This document shows positions 42,767-52,600 of a stretch of DNA of 64,000 nucleotides, in pieces. The stretch is from JANNXQ01 sp038238555 (GTDB lineage Bacteria; Verrucomicrobiota; Verrucomicrobiia; Chthoniobacterales; Chthoniobacteraceae): assembly GCA_038238555.1 (NCBI GenBank), contig JBBRXP010000006.1, positions 4,311 through 68,310 on the forward strand, read 5' to 3'. A program made the position numbers and the translations under genes. A model generated the notes under the pieces. The model ran no database searches and was not told the DNA's origin. It worked only from the letters and a program-made list of their open reading frames with translations. Every line of letters begins with the position of its first letter. Position 1 is the first letter of the stretch.

Positions 42767-45700
42767 GCACTGCACCGCGCCCGTCTCTGCCAGAAGCCAC
42801 GCGAGCTGATCGCTGGCAGCCGATCCGCTGCGGACTGCTCAATCTCTACCGCTTCGACGACGAGGTTTTCATCTTCGAGCGCGGCCGTCTGCTGTTGCGC
42901 GGAAACAACGGGACCGGCAAGTCGCGCGTGCTCGCGCTCACTCTTCCGTTTCTCCTGGAGGGTGAAGTTTCTTCGCACCGCGTCGAGCCCGATGCCGATC
43001 CAGCGAAGAAAATGGAATGGAATCTTCTGATGGGTCGCTACTCCGATCGACTCGGCTACACGTGGATCGAGTTCGGACGAAAGCTCGCCGACGGGGGCGC
43101 CGAATACGTGACGCTCGGCTGCGGATTGAAAGCGGCCGAGAGTCGCGGTCTCATTGCGCATTGGCTTTTTATGACGTCGCAACGCATCGGCGAGGGCCTG
43201 TTCCTCGCCGAAAACCGCACCGCACACAGCAAAGCGCGGTTGGAACAGGACATCGGAACAGCCGGCAAAGTTTTCACGAAGGCCAGTGACTATCAGCAGG
43301 CCGTGGACGCGAAGCTCTTCGGTCTCGGCAACCAATACGAAGCGCTGCTGAACCTGCTGGTGCAACTGCGTCAGCCGCAGCTTTCCCGCAAGTTCGATGA
43401 AGAGCTTGTCTCCAACGCGCTCAGCGACGCGCTGCCGCCGCTGTCCGACACGATCATTGGGGAAGTCGCGGAGGCGTTTCGGAATCTGCAAACGGAGGAA
43501 GACGCTCTCGCCCACGTAAAGGCCGCGCACGAGGGCACGGAGACATTTCTCCGCGAATACCGGCGCTACACCCAAATCGCCGCGCGTCGTCGCGCCGCTC
43601 GCTTGCTGGCGGCAAACCGGGAACATGGCAGCGCGGCAAGACGGCAGAAACAGCACGAGACAGACAAGCAGAACGCCGAACGCGCGCTCGCGAGTATCGC
43701 GGAGCAAACAGCTACCCTTGTCGTCGTTGAAGAGGAGATCGGCGCCAGGCAGCAGGCGCTCCGCGACAGCCCGGAAAAACGCAGCGCGGATCAGCTCGAC
43801 GCAGTTCGCAAAGACGCAGAAGAGGCCGCGGAATCCATGAAGGTCGCTGCGCAGCAAAAGGACGCCTCCGAATCGCGCACGGGACGAGCGGCGGATGATT
43901 TCGGCACGCAACGCACTCTCGCGGATCAAGCGTTGGCCGACGCCGAGCGCAAGGTGGAAGGAGCGTTGCGCGACGCACAAGCGGCAGCGCTGGAACGCGA
44001 ACACCGAAGCGCCGTCGAAGAGCTCAAGCTTCAATCACTTCTCGACTCGCAGCCCGTCAAAACCGCCGAGCAACAACTCATCGGCGCAACCGGGCGCAGG
44101 CTTGATACCATCGCGCATCTGGAAAAATTGGAAGCGGCCGTGGTGGAAGCGAACAACGCGCTGAAGCAGGCGCAGCAAGCGCAGACAGAAATCGAAAGCC
44201 AGCTCGCGGCAGCAGTCGAGGGGCAGGCTCGGAAGTTCCGTGAGCTGGAGCAAGCCACCGACGCAGTCCTCGCCGCATACCGAACTTGGACGCAAAAGGT
44301 CACCGAGCTGAAACCTGCCGATGCTGAGCGATTCGAGGAGTTATTCGGCGCGTGGGTCGAGACCGGTGAAGGATCGACGCCGCTCGCCGGCATCGTGCAG
44401 GAGGCTCTCCGCGACGCCGAAAGAATCATCGCCGAGAAGCGGGCGGATGCGGAGCACCGCAAACGAGAAATCGAGGGATCGCTCGCAAAGCTCGACGTAG
44501 AATATTCCGAGCTGGAATCGGGGCGTCATCGCCCGCCGCTTGCGCCGCCGACTAGAGATCCGTTGAGCCGCGCCGCTCGACAGGGTGCGCCGCTTTACGC
44601 CCTCTTTGACTTTCGCGAGGAACTCTCGTCGTCTGATCGGGCAGGATTGGAGGCAGCGCTGGAAGGAGCCGGGTTGCTTGATGCGTGGATCACGCCGGAC
44701 GGTCGAGTCTTCGCCGGTGACCACCTCGACACGGTGATCGTTACCGGAATCAGCCCCGCCGCACCGCAGGGCAAAACGCTCGGCGAAGCACTCCGTCCTG
44801 AGAGCAACGCACCCGTCCGCGCGGAAACCTTGCAGGCTGTGCTGAGTCACATCGGATTCGGTGAAGGCGCGGGGCAGACGTGGGTGAGCCCGCTTGGAGG
44901 CTGGCAGCTCGGCCCGGTCCGTGGGGCTTGGCGGAAAACCGCACCGCAACATCTCGGCGCATCCGCTCGCGAAGCGGAACGACTTCGGCAGTTGGCCGAA
45001 GTTGAAATTCGGCGGGTGGCGATTCGAGCGGACAAAGCTGCTGTGGAAGCCGAACTCGCGGCGCTCGACCTGCGCAAGCAGAGCGCCGCGCGCGAAGCGG
45101 CTGCCGCTCCGGCCGATGAAGCCGTGAGGCAAGCGATTGCCGAGCGGAACAGCTCAACGGCACATGTGAACCATCTTCACAAGCGGGTTGAAGCCGCGGA
45201 AAAAGCAGCTCGCGAGCGCCGCACAGCATGGAACTCATCCGTGCAGAAGCGTGACAATGACGCCCGCGACGTGGGCCTCACCGGCTGGATAGGCAAGCTG
45301 CCTACGCTGAAGGACGCCGTGCATGATTACCGCACGACGCTCGCGGGCTTGTGGCCAGCGCTGCACAAGCTCGTTTCGGCCCGGTTGCAGGCCGCGGCAT
45401 CCGAAACGCGCCTCTCCGAAGCGCGAGGCGAGGCAGATCAAAAGGCGCAGGCGCTTAACGCGGCGCAGAAGAAACACACCGGCCTCAAGACCCGATATGA
45501 AACCTTGCACGCGTCCGTCGGCGCGACCGTGCAGCAGTTGCACACTGCCATTGCGAAGCTCGATGGGGAACTTATCGAACTTAACAAGAAGAAGGCAGCG
45601 CAGGCGAAGGCGACGATCGATGAAAACAAGAACTTAGCCGTCGCGGAGAACAGCCTGAGTCAGGCAGGCGAAGACTTGCAGCGCATTGACACCGAGCGCA

Positions 45701-46887
45701 AGAGCGCCAGCAGCGCGCTTTTCGCGCTCGGCAAAGTGCGGTTGCTCGGCGTGGCGCACGACGATTTTCGCGACGCCGACGCGCTCGATTGGACGACCAA
45801 AGGCGCTGTGGACATCGCCCGGCGGATCGAGTCCCTGCTAAACGGAACCGCGAGTGGCGATGAAGATTGGAAGCGCAACCAAGACGCCATCCTCACTTAC
45901 ATCGAAGACCTCAAGCGCACGCTTCTACAGTGCGAGTTCACAGTCGAACCGACTGCGACAGAAGACGGTATCTTCATCGTCAATGTCCCCTTCCAAGGCC
46001 AGACCTGCACGATGGTTGAGCTGCGGGAAGCGCTCGCGTCCGACATCACCACTCGCCACACGCTGCTCGCGGCGCGCGAGCGGGAAGTGATCGAAAAATA
46101 CTTGCTGGAGGAGGCAGCAAGCGAGCTTCACATCCGCCTTCGTGAAGGCGAGGCGTGGGTGCGAAAAGCCAACGAGGAACTCACGGCCCGGCCGATGGGA
46201 ACCGGGATGATCCTGCGCTTTGATTGGCAGCCGCGCGACGATGGCCCTTCGGGTCTGGCTGCGGCGCGCAAGCAATTGCTGCGGCTCAGCAGCGCCTGGT
46301 CGCCAGCAGAGCGAAATGCGCTGGGAGATTTCCTGCACGACCAGATCAATCTCGTCCGTCAGAACAATGTCTCTGGCGGTTGGAAGCAGCATTTGGAGGA
46401 AGCTCTCGACTATCGCCGATGGCACCGTTTCACGATCATGCAAAAGCGGGACGGCGAATGGAAACGACTGACGAAGCGCACCCACGGCACCGGCTCGGGC
46501 GGCGAGAAAGCCGTCGCGCTGACGCTTCCGCAGTTCGCCGCGGCTGCAGCTCACTACCGCAGCGTGCCGCACGCTCCGCGACTGATCCTGCTGGACGAGG
46601 CATTCGTCGGCGTGGACTCAGATATGCGCCGCAAGTGCATGGACCTGTTGACGGTGTTCGACCTCGACCTTGTGATGACCAGCGAGCGCGAGTGGGGCTG
46701 TTATCCGACGGTGCCAGCGCTCGCGATCTATCAACTCGCACGACGTGAAGGCATCGATGCTGTGGGCATTACGCGTTGGATCTGGAATGGCAAAGTGCCC
46801 GTGACGGTCGAGAGCCCAGTTGTGAAAGCCAGCGCTCCCGATGCGCCTCCCCCGGCGCCAACCGAGTTCCAGTTCGATGCCGTCTGA
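42763..46887 (+). CDS. jetC: Wadjet-type JetC, SMC-like ATPase (TIGR02680 family)
   Basis: 1374 residues. Walker A RGNNGTGKS at 47-54. Two very long coiled-coil arms flank a central hinge region at about 600-700. The C-terminal head has the signature GTGSGGEKAVALTLPQF and Walker B LILLDEAFVGVD. The motor of DNA loop extrusion in the plasmid-restricting complex. Intact over more than 4 kb, which contrasts with the frameshifted neighbours. ATG 42763 overlaps the jetB stop; the frame is open upstream inside jetB, but that part is antiphase. Confidence 0.92.
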   Translation: MSTAPRPSLPEATRADRWQPIRCGLLNLYRFDDEVFIFERGRLLLRGNNGTGKSRVLALTLPFLLEGEVSSHRVEPDADPAKKMEWNLLMGRYSDRLGYTWIEFGRKLADGGAEYVTLGCGLKAAESRGLIAHWLFMTSQRIGEGLFLAENRTAHSKARLEQDIGTAGKVFTKASDYQQAVDAKLFGLGNQYEALLNLLVQLRQPQLSRKFDEELVSNALSDALPPLSDTIIGEVAEAFRNLQTEEDALAHVKAAHEGTETFLREYRRYTQIAARRRAARLLAANREHGSAARRQKQHETDKQNAERALASIAEQTATLVVVEEEIGARQQALRDSPEKRSADQLDAVRKDAEEAAESMKVAAQQKDASESRTGRAADDFGTQRTLADQALADAERKVEGALRDAQAAALEREHRSAVEELKLQSLLDSQPVKTAEQQLIGATGRRLDTIAHLEKLEAAVVEANNALKQAQQAQTEIESQLAAAVEGQARKFRELEQATDAVLAAYRTWTQKVTELKPADAERFEELFGAWVETGEGSTPLAGIVQEALRDAERIIAEKRADAEHRKREIEGSLAKLDVEYSELESGRHRPPLAPPTRDPLSRAARQGAPLYALFDFREELSSSDRAGLEAALEGAGLLDAWITPDGRVFAGDHLDTVIVTGISPAAPQGKTLGEALRPESNAPVRAETLQAVLSHIGFGEGAGQTWVSPLGGWQLGPVRGAWRKTAPQHLGASAREAERLRQLAEVEIRRVAIRADKAAVEAELAALDLRKQSAAREAAAAPADEAVRQAIAERNSSTAHVNHLHKRVEAAEKAARERRTAWNSSVQKRDNDARDVGLTGWIGKLPTLKDAVHDYRTTLAGLWPALHKLVSARLQAAASETRLSEARGEADQKAQALNAAQKKHTGLKTRYETLHASVGATVQQLHTAIAKLDGELIELNKKKAAQAKATIDENKNLAVAENSLSQAGEDLQRIDTERKSASSALFALGKVRLLGVAHDDFRDADALDWTTKGAVDIARRIESLLNGTASGDEDWKRNQDAILTYIEDLKRTLLQCEFTVEPTATEDGIFIVNVPFQGQTCTMVELREALASDITTRHTLLAAREREVIEKYLLEEAASELHIRLREGEAWVRKANEELTARPMGTGMILRFDWQPRDDGPSGLAAARKQLLRLSSAWSPAERNALGDFLHDQINLVRQNNVSGGWKQHLEEALDYRRWHRFTIMQKRDGEWKRLTKRTHGTGSGGEKAVALTLPQFAAAAAHYRSVPHAPRLILLDEAFVGVDSDMRRKCMDLLTVFDLDLVMTSEREWGCYPTVPALAIYQLARREGIDAVGITRWIWNGKVPVTVESPVVKASAPDAPPPAPTEFQFDAV

Positions 46888-48151
46888 CGCCGCTGGAATT
46901 CCTGCCGACCTGCCCAGGTTGCGAAAAAATCTCGGCGCGCCTGAGTGCGGCCGATTGTTGAAACGCCTTCGCGAATGGCTGGAAAATGGGGATGCGCTCG
47001 ATGGCACGATCACGCTGGCGAAAGCGACGGAAGCGGAGCGAGACCATCTGGCGGCGTTATTTGGCGGCGCGCCGTCGCGAAGTGTCGATTTGCGAGTGGA
47101 TTTGCGCCAACTCGAGGAGTGCCTTCGTCATGGCGAGCTTGCGGATTCCTTGGCCCAAGCCGTTGAGGCATTGTGCGGACCCGTGGCGAACCGGCGCGCC
47201 GAGCGGGTTGCGCGTGAAGAACGGTGGACGCAGTTGTTTGCAACGGCACGCAGCGGAGTCGAATCACAGGCGGACTTATTGACTTGGCTCGACGAGCTCC
47301 GCGATCGGGGAATTCTTCGGCACCTTGCGGAGGGCGGCGCCGATACCGCGGAAGCACTGCTCAATGCTGCCATCACGGTTCTCGCGCGATTGCCCGTAAC
47401 TGACGTTCCACTGCCGCAATTCGCCGCGGAATCACTCGGAGGGGACAGCCACGCTCTCGATCCCGATCGCGCAGTCACGGGCCTCGTGCTCCGCGCCCTG
47501 GCGCGTCGAGCCGGCCTCGATCGCTGGGACGACGCCGAGAGTCGCCGTGACGCTTGGGCAGCGGCCGGAGTGATCGCGGATGAAGTCAGCGCGCCGGTCC
47601 TCGTGCTCAATATGCCAGCGCTCCCGACGAACACCGCGGGCCGTCAACTCCGCTTGCTCGCAGAGGCCGGAGAGCCTGCCTATCTGACGGTTCGGCAACT
47701 CTTGCGCGCGGCACCCGAGTTCGAGCCGGGCGACGGGCGGACGATCTTCGTTTGCGAGAATCCGACCGTCGTCGTCGCAGCCGCGAGCGCGCTCGGCAGT
47801 GCGTGCGCGCCGCTTGTTTGCATCCAAGGCCAGCTCAAGACCTCCGCGCGGTTGCTTCTCAAGCAGCTCTCCGAAGCAGGCTGGCGACTCGCTTACCATG
47901 GAGATTTCGATTGGCCGGGCCTGCAAATTGCCGCGCATGTGTTCAGGCGATTGGGTGCCAACGCCTGGCGGATGAGCGCCGCGGACTATTCTTCCGCATC
48001 GCCGTCATCCGTGGTGTTGACCGGCTTCGAGGTGCCCGCTGATTGGGATGCCAATCTCAGTCAGGCGATGAAAGACGCTGGTCATGCCGTTCTGGAGGAG
48101 CAGGTGCTCGATCGGCTCTTGGCGGACTTGCGAGCGCCTGTGGCACGCTGA
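46877..48151 (+). CDS. jetD: Wadjet-type JetD, Toprim-domain nuclease (TIGR02679 family)
   Basis: 424 residues from ATG 46877, overlapping the jetC stop by 11 bp. The C-terminal Toprim-like core has Glu in TIFVCENPTVVVAAAS and DxD in LAYHGDFDWPGLQIA. The N-terminal half carries the dimer/wing part. JetD is the nuclease that cuts the trapped plasmid. The gene ends 12 bp before a GCTCCC palindrome that belongs to the next unit. Confidence 0.87.
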   Translation: MPSDAAGIPADLPRLRKNLGAPECGRLLKRLREWLENGDALDGTITLAKATEAERDHLAALFGGAPSRSVDLRVDLRQLEECLRHGELADSLAQAVEALCGPVANRRAERVAREERWTQLFATARSGVESQADLLTWLDELRDRGILRHLAEGGADTAEALLNAAITVLARLPVTDVPLPQFAAESLGGDSHALDPDRAVTGLVLRALARRAGLDRWDDAESRRDAWAAAGVIADEVSAPVLVLNMPALPTNTAGRQLRLLAEAGEPAYLTVRQLLRAAPEFEPGDGRTIFVCENPTVVVAAASALGSACAPLVCIQGQLKTSARLLLKQLSEAGWRLAYHGDFDWPGLQIAAHVFRRLGANAWRMSAADYSSASPSSVVLTGFEVPADWDANLSQAMKDAGHAVLEEQVLDRLLADLRAPVAR

Positions 48152-48163
48152 CCCATCAAAACC

Positions 48164-48179
48164 GCTCCCGTTCGGGAGC
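48164..48179. promoter_or_regulatory. GCTCC palindrome upstream of the helicase gene
   Basis: GCTCCCGTTCGGGAGC is a perfect 16-bp palindrome 42 bp upstream of the helicase N-terminal ATG at 48222. Same motif as at 28988-29047 and 56445-56822. As a stem it could also be a terminator after jetD, but no T run follows. Confidence 0.5.
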
Positions 48180-48221
48180 ATCGGCCCTCGCGGCGCTGTT
48201 CCATCCTTGCGCGCGTCGTGT

Positions 48222-48635
48222 ATGCTCAAGCGCAACGGAAAAGTCGCCACCAGCGACGATCAACTCAACCTCTTCGACTTTTCCAAGTCTTATGAGCCAG
48301 CAATTTTACCTGACCCAATACGGACTAATGGCCGAGAGGCATTGGCGGGAGTTTCGACCGGCAACGGTGCGGGAGCTGGAGGCGAAGGGCACGTTACTGG
48401 AAGCGCTGTTCGAGGCGCAGGAGACGACGATCGACGAAATGGAAGCGCTCACCCGGACGCTGGAAAAGGAGCAGAAGTTGACGCCGCAGCAGGCGGAGAC
48501 CCAGGCGTGGGAAATGATTCGGGAGAAGTATATTCTCCTTCCGCCGGCAGAGAGCCTGAGCCTCTAAACACCAACAACTACCGGATCACCAAGAACAAGA
48601 AACTGACGAGGAAGAATGCGCGCTCTTTTGCATGA
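48222..48635 (+). pseudogene. N-terminal remnant of a polyvalent helicase/methylase gene
   Basis: Starts MLKRNGKVATSDDQLNLFDFSKSYEPAILPDPIRTNGREALAGV. It passes through a Gly/Asp-rich low-complexity region and reaches LNTNNYRIT, the segment that opens the conserved core of large mobile-element SNF2-type helicase/N6-methylase proteins. After NNYRIT (about 48590) the family sequence is lost and the frame ends in KNKKLTRKNARSFA. The helicase picks up again at about 50.55 kb. Recognition rests on memory of the family; the same DNA also encodes the 91-residue frame at 48292-48567. Confidence 0.5.
48292..48567 (+). CDS. TnpV-like small protein, overprinted on the helicase N-terminus
   Basis: 91 residues (MSQQFYLTQYGLMAERHWREFRPATVRELEAKGTLLEALF...ETQAWEMIREKYILLP). 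Similar to small TnpV-type proteins of transposons (GLMAERHWRE...AWEMIREKYILLP). Third codon positions are strongly G/C in this frame, as in genuine genes of this GC-rich genome, and much less so in the overlapping helicase frame. This favours real translation here. Confidence 0.62.
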   Translation: MSQQFYLTQYGLMAERHWREFRPATVRELEAKGTLLEALFEAQETTIDEMEALTRTLEKEQKLTPQQAETQAWEMIREKYILLPPAESLSL

Positions 48636-48759
48636 AGTCCAAAGGTTAGCCGCAGGCGAAGTGAAGCAGTGCGGCCATTCGCAGCCTTCTGCCACGATCC
48701 GAACAACATCTCCGCGCTCGACGATCGCGAGTTTTCTGGATCAACTCTGCGACCAGTGA
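48616..48759 (+). CDS. Small hypothetical ORF coupled to the methyltransferase
   Basis: 47 residues (MRALLHEVQRLAAGEVKQCGHS...IASFLDQLCDQ). Its TGA overlaps the GTG start of the methyltransferase (GTGA). May be a controller-like or junction ORF of the R-M cassette; no family recognised. Confidence 0.3.
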   Translation: MRALLHEVQRLAAGEVKQCGHSQPSATIRTTSPRSTIASFLDQLCDQ

Positions 48760-49748
48760 AAAACAACCCGCTTCCACGGCTCGACACCGAAGAGTCTGTC
48801 AGACAGGCGCTTTTGCCATTTTTCCGGCTTCAAACGGGGGAACTTTGGGAGGATCCGGTCGAGGGACATCGTGTGGCTTGTCTCGATTCTTCGGATAGTC
48901 CCGCCGTGAAGCGGCTGATGGGAGAAAACAAAGCCCGGCTAGCGATCCATGATCCGCCCTATAACCTCGTGGCATTCGAGGAGCGCCGTCTTCAGGAGTT
49001 CACCCGTTGGTGTCGCCGGTGGATTCAGAATACGTTCGATTGTTTATATGCTGATAGCTCTCTTTATGTTTGGCTCGGAGCCGACCAGAACAACGGGTTT
49101 CAGCCGCTTCCGGATTTCATGATCATGATGCGGGAGTTCCCGTTCACTTCGCGGAGTTTCATGACGATGCGTAATCAACGAGGCTACGGAACCCTAAAGA
49201 ACTGGATGGCAGTGCGACAAGAACTCCTCTTTTACAGGCTTGGTGCACCCGTCTTCAACGTTGAGGCTGAATACACGGATATTCCGAAAATATTGAGAGG
49301 ATACTACAAGGAAGTAAACGGCGCAGTAACTGAGAATATTGAGCGTGGACGCTCAGAGAACATAAGAGCAGGCAACGTGTGGGTCGACATCCAGCAGATT
49401 TTTTACCGCATGGAGGAAAACGTTTCTGGCTGCTATGCTCAAAAGCCACTTAAAGCCATCGAGCGGATTCTCTGCGCAAGTTCTGCTCCTGGGGACCTTG
49501 TGATCGACTTTTTCGCCCATTCGGGCACCACAATGTTAGCGGCAGAAAAGCTAAAACGCCGGTGTTATACGGCGGATATTGATCCTCTTTTTTGCGAGAT
49601 CACGATCCGGACACTGGAAAACTACCGAAGTAAGGGCCGGACCGGATGGCAAAATGGTCATCCCTTTGAAAAGGAGTATCATACTGTCGGAGACGCCGAT
49701 CAAGAATCCGTCCCTGAGAGCATGAATCTTCAAGGCAGCTTGCTTTAA
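48756..49748 (+). CDS. Type II DNA methyltransferase (beta-class, DPPY)
   Basis: About 330 residues from GTG 48756. Catalytic motif IV IHDPPYNLV (about 70) precedes the SAM-binding motif I region DLVIDFFAHSGTTMLAAEKLKRRCYTADIDP (about 250-280), the order of beta-class amino-methyltransferases (N4-cytosine or N6-adenine). Base composition is clearly more AT-rich than flanking genes. Directly followed by a PD-(D/E)XK endonuclease, so the pair forms a restriction-modification system. Recognition site not predictable. Confidence 0.85.
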   Translation: MKNNPLPRLDTEESVRQALLPFFRLQTGELWEDPVEGHRVACLDSSDSPAVKRLMGENKARLAIHDPPYNLVAFEERRLQEFTRWCRRWIQNTFDCLYADSSLYVWLGADQNNGFQPLPDFMIMMREFPFTSRSFMTMRNQRGYGTLKNWMAVRQELLFYRLGAPVFNVEAEYTDIPKILRGYYKEVNGAVTENIERGRSENIRAGNVWVDIQQIFYRMEENVSGCYAQKPLKAIERILCASSAPGDLVIDFFAHSGTTMLAAEKLKRRCYTADIDPLFCEITIRTLENYRSKGRTGWQNGHPFEKEYHTVGDADQESVPESMNLQGSLL

Positions 49749-50505
49749 ATGGAAATCCTCCGAGCGCATCTTGATGAGTTGATCAAGAAACTTCCAAACG
49801 AAAGAGATTTTCGGACGGCGCTCGAATCACTTTTCTCAGTTTATCCGTTCAATGAGTTCGAGTATATCATCTCATCTCTTCTGGGTTCGAACATTCTAAC
49901 ACTCGATGAGTATTACGAGCTTCGAGATTCCTATATTGCTCGGAATCTATATCTGGTATATCTTCGAGATAAGTGCCCCAAGAAGTTTTGGGGAAACTTG
50001 GGCACAGGGCCACCTTAAAGAACTAGTTCCCGCGTTAGAGAAGCCTACTAAGAAACTGGATTCAAAGTATTCAGGGGAATATGATTTCTATCTTGATGGC
50101 AAGATTCGCATTGAGGTTAAGGCTTCCCGCGCCGTAGATGCCAAAAGCGACGAACCGCTCTATGTGAAGGCATTGGCTTCTGACTCCACAAAGTCATTTT
50201 GGATGAACTTCCAGCAGGTGAAACCCGCTTGTTGTGATGTCTTCGTCTGGATTGCCGTCTGGCGGGATGTTATTAAGTATTGGGTGCTTTCGAGTCACGA
50301 AGTAGAGCATCACTTGGACTACTCGAAAGGGCAGCACCGAGGCAACTTGGGAGAAGGGCAGTTGCATATTAGGCAGGACAACGTTCATGAGTTCGATCCA
50401 TTTCTTGCTCCCTCAGATCAATTGGCGATCTTCAATCGGAAAGCTTACGAGCGTGAGCTTGAACTGAGAAAAAAGGAGGGGCTGTTGCCAGGCCAGAAAG
50501 CGTAG
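49749..50505 (+). pseudogene. Type II restriction endonuclease, homopolymer frameshift
   Basis: N-terminal part MEILRAHLDELIKKLPNERDFRTALESLFSVYPFNEFEYIISSLLGS. The frame breaks at TTTTGGGG (49986-49993): removing one T yields KKFGETWAQGHLKELVPALEKP. The core YDFYLDGKIRIEVKASRAVD supplies D...E-V-K, a PD-(D/E)XK nuclease site. Starts on the base after the methyltransferase stop. With the frameshift the nuclease would be inactive while the methyltransferase stays intact, a state that a cell tolerates. Confidence 0.75.
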
Positions 50506-50544
50506 CACGGCTTGTTTGATTCTTCAGTAGGTTTGCTTGCGGAC

Positions 50545-52600
50545 GCAGCGGCCGTCGGGACGTGTTTTTTCAAAGGCGATTACGGCGCGCGCGGCACGGT
50601 TGCGAATAGCACCGAATGGGCACCGGCCGTTACTCCGCTCTGGAACTGATCCAGGACGCGCTCAATCTCAAAACGCCGACCGTTTACGACACCGACCCGA
50701 GGACAAAATCGAGCGTCATCAACGCACAGGAAACCGAGGCCGCACGCGACAAGCTCGAGAAGATCAAGGAGCGCTTCAAAACGTGGATTTGGGAGGATGA
50801 CGAGCGGCGGGAAAGGCTCTGCCGGAAATACAACGACGACTTCAACAGCGTTCGGCTGCGCGTCTTCAATGGCAGCCATCTCACGCTGCCTTCAAGTAGC
50901 CAACTGGTCTCGCTGCGAGCGCACCAAAAGAACGCCGTCTGGCGCGTGATCCAAAGTGACAACACGCTGCTGGCGCACGTCGTCGGCACCGGGAAAACCT
51001 ACATGATGGTTGCCGCCGCCATTGAGCTGAAGCGGCTCGGACTCGCGACGAAGCCGATGTTCGCGGTGCCGAATCACATGCTTGCGCAGTTCTCCTCGGA
51101 ACTGCTCACGCTCTATCCGACCGCAAACATTCTCGTTGCCGGCAAAGATGACTTCGAGGCGTCGCGTCGCGCTCGTCTTTTCAGTCGGATCGCGACGGGC
51201 AATTGGGATGCGGTGATCGTTACACACGCAAGCTTCGAGAAGATTCCGGTATCCGTCGAAACGCGCCGCAGCTTCATTTCCGAGCAAATTCGCGAGATCG
51301 AAATGGCCATCCGCGAGCAGCGCGCCGATCGCGGCACGCGCCTTGTCAAGGAGCTGGAGCGCGTGCGGAAACGGCTGGAAGCAAAGCTGGAAACGCTGTC
51401 CGCCGACCACAAGAAGGACAACACCCTGACCTTCGAGGAACTCGGCATCGATCGCCTGTTCATCGACGAGGCGCACAAGTTCAAGAACCTCTTCTACGTC
51501 ACCAAGATGACCCGCGTCGCCGGACTCCCGCAGACGGCCTCCGAGCGCGCGTTCGATCTCTTTCTCAAGGTCCAACACATCCAGGAAAGGAACAAAGGCG
51601 GGGGAGTAGTCTTTGCCACTGGGACACCGATTTCCAATACGATGGCCGAGATGTTCACCATGCAGCGTTACTTGCAGATGACAGCGCTGAGACGGAATCT
51701 GTTACAGCACTTCGATTCGTGGGCGGGCACATTCGGCGAGACGGTCATGACGATGGAACTCAGTCCGGACGGCAGCGGCTATGCTTGCAAAGCCGTTTCG
51801 CGCGTTTCGTGAATGTGCCCGAGCTGATGCAGCAATTCCGCCAGGTCGCCGACGTGCAGACCGCGGAAGTGTTGAAGCTACCCGTGTCGAAGATGGACCA
51901 AGGCCGGCCCGTGACAATCAGCGCTCCAACGACCCCCGAGCTTAAAAGGTATGTCGAGAAGCTCGTCGCGCGTGTCGAGCAGATCAAAAGCGGGAAGGTC
52001 GATCCGAGCGACGACAATATGCTCAAAGTCACGACCGACGGCCGCAAAGCCGCGCTCGATCTTCGGCTCGTGCTCCCGCACATCCGCGAGCATCCAGATT
52101 CCAAGATCAATCAGGCGGTTGGGAAGATTCACCAAGTGTGGCTCGACACGACCCCAGAGAAAGGCGCGCAGCTCGTCTTCTGCGATCTTTCCACGCCGCA
52201 CGCAGGTCGCCGCGGGTTTTCAGTCTATGCCGATGTGCGCGAGAAGCTGATCGCGCGCGGCGTCCCGGACGGCGACATCGCCTTTATCCAAGACTTTGAC
52301 GAGGACACGGCGAAAGCCGCGCTCTTCAAAAACGTGCGTGAGGGTAAGGTCCGCATACTCCTCGGCAGCACACCGAAGATGGGCGAAGGCACGAACGTGC
52401 AGAAACGCCTTTCCGCGCTGCATCACCTGGATGCGCCATGGAGGCCAGCCGACATCGAGCAGCGTGAAGGCCGCATCTTGCGCCAGGGCAACACGAACGA
52501 ATACGTGAAGATTTTCCGCTACGTCACCGAAGGCAGCTTCGACGCCTACATGTGGCAGACGCTCGAAACGCAATGCCGCTTCATCGCGCGGGCACCCTGC
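50545..52600 (+). pseudogene. C-terminal remnant of SNF2/DEAD-type polyvalent helicase, two frameshifts
   Basis: Begins FFKGDYGARGTVANSTEW. It shifts frame at the GGG run 50618-50620 into GTGRYSALELIQDALNLKTPTVYDTDPRTKS. The helicase core follows: QKNAVWRVIQSDNTLLAHVVGTGKTYMMVAAA (Walker A), IDRLFIDEAHKFKN (DEAH) and VVFATGTPISNTMAEMF. A second shift at the AAA run near 51790 leads to FARFVNVPELMQQFR and the C-terminal motor domain (STPKMGEGTNVQKRLSALHHLD, RPADIEQREGRILRQGN). Homology stops after MWQTLETQCRFIA (about 52595). Typical of element-borne helicase/methylase fusions that protect or process transferred DNA. Confidence 0.78.
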
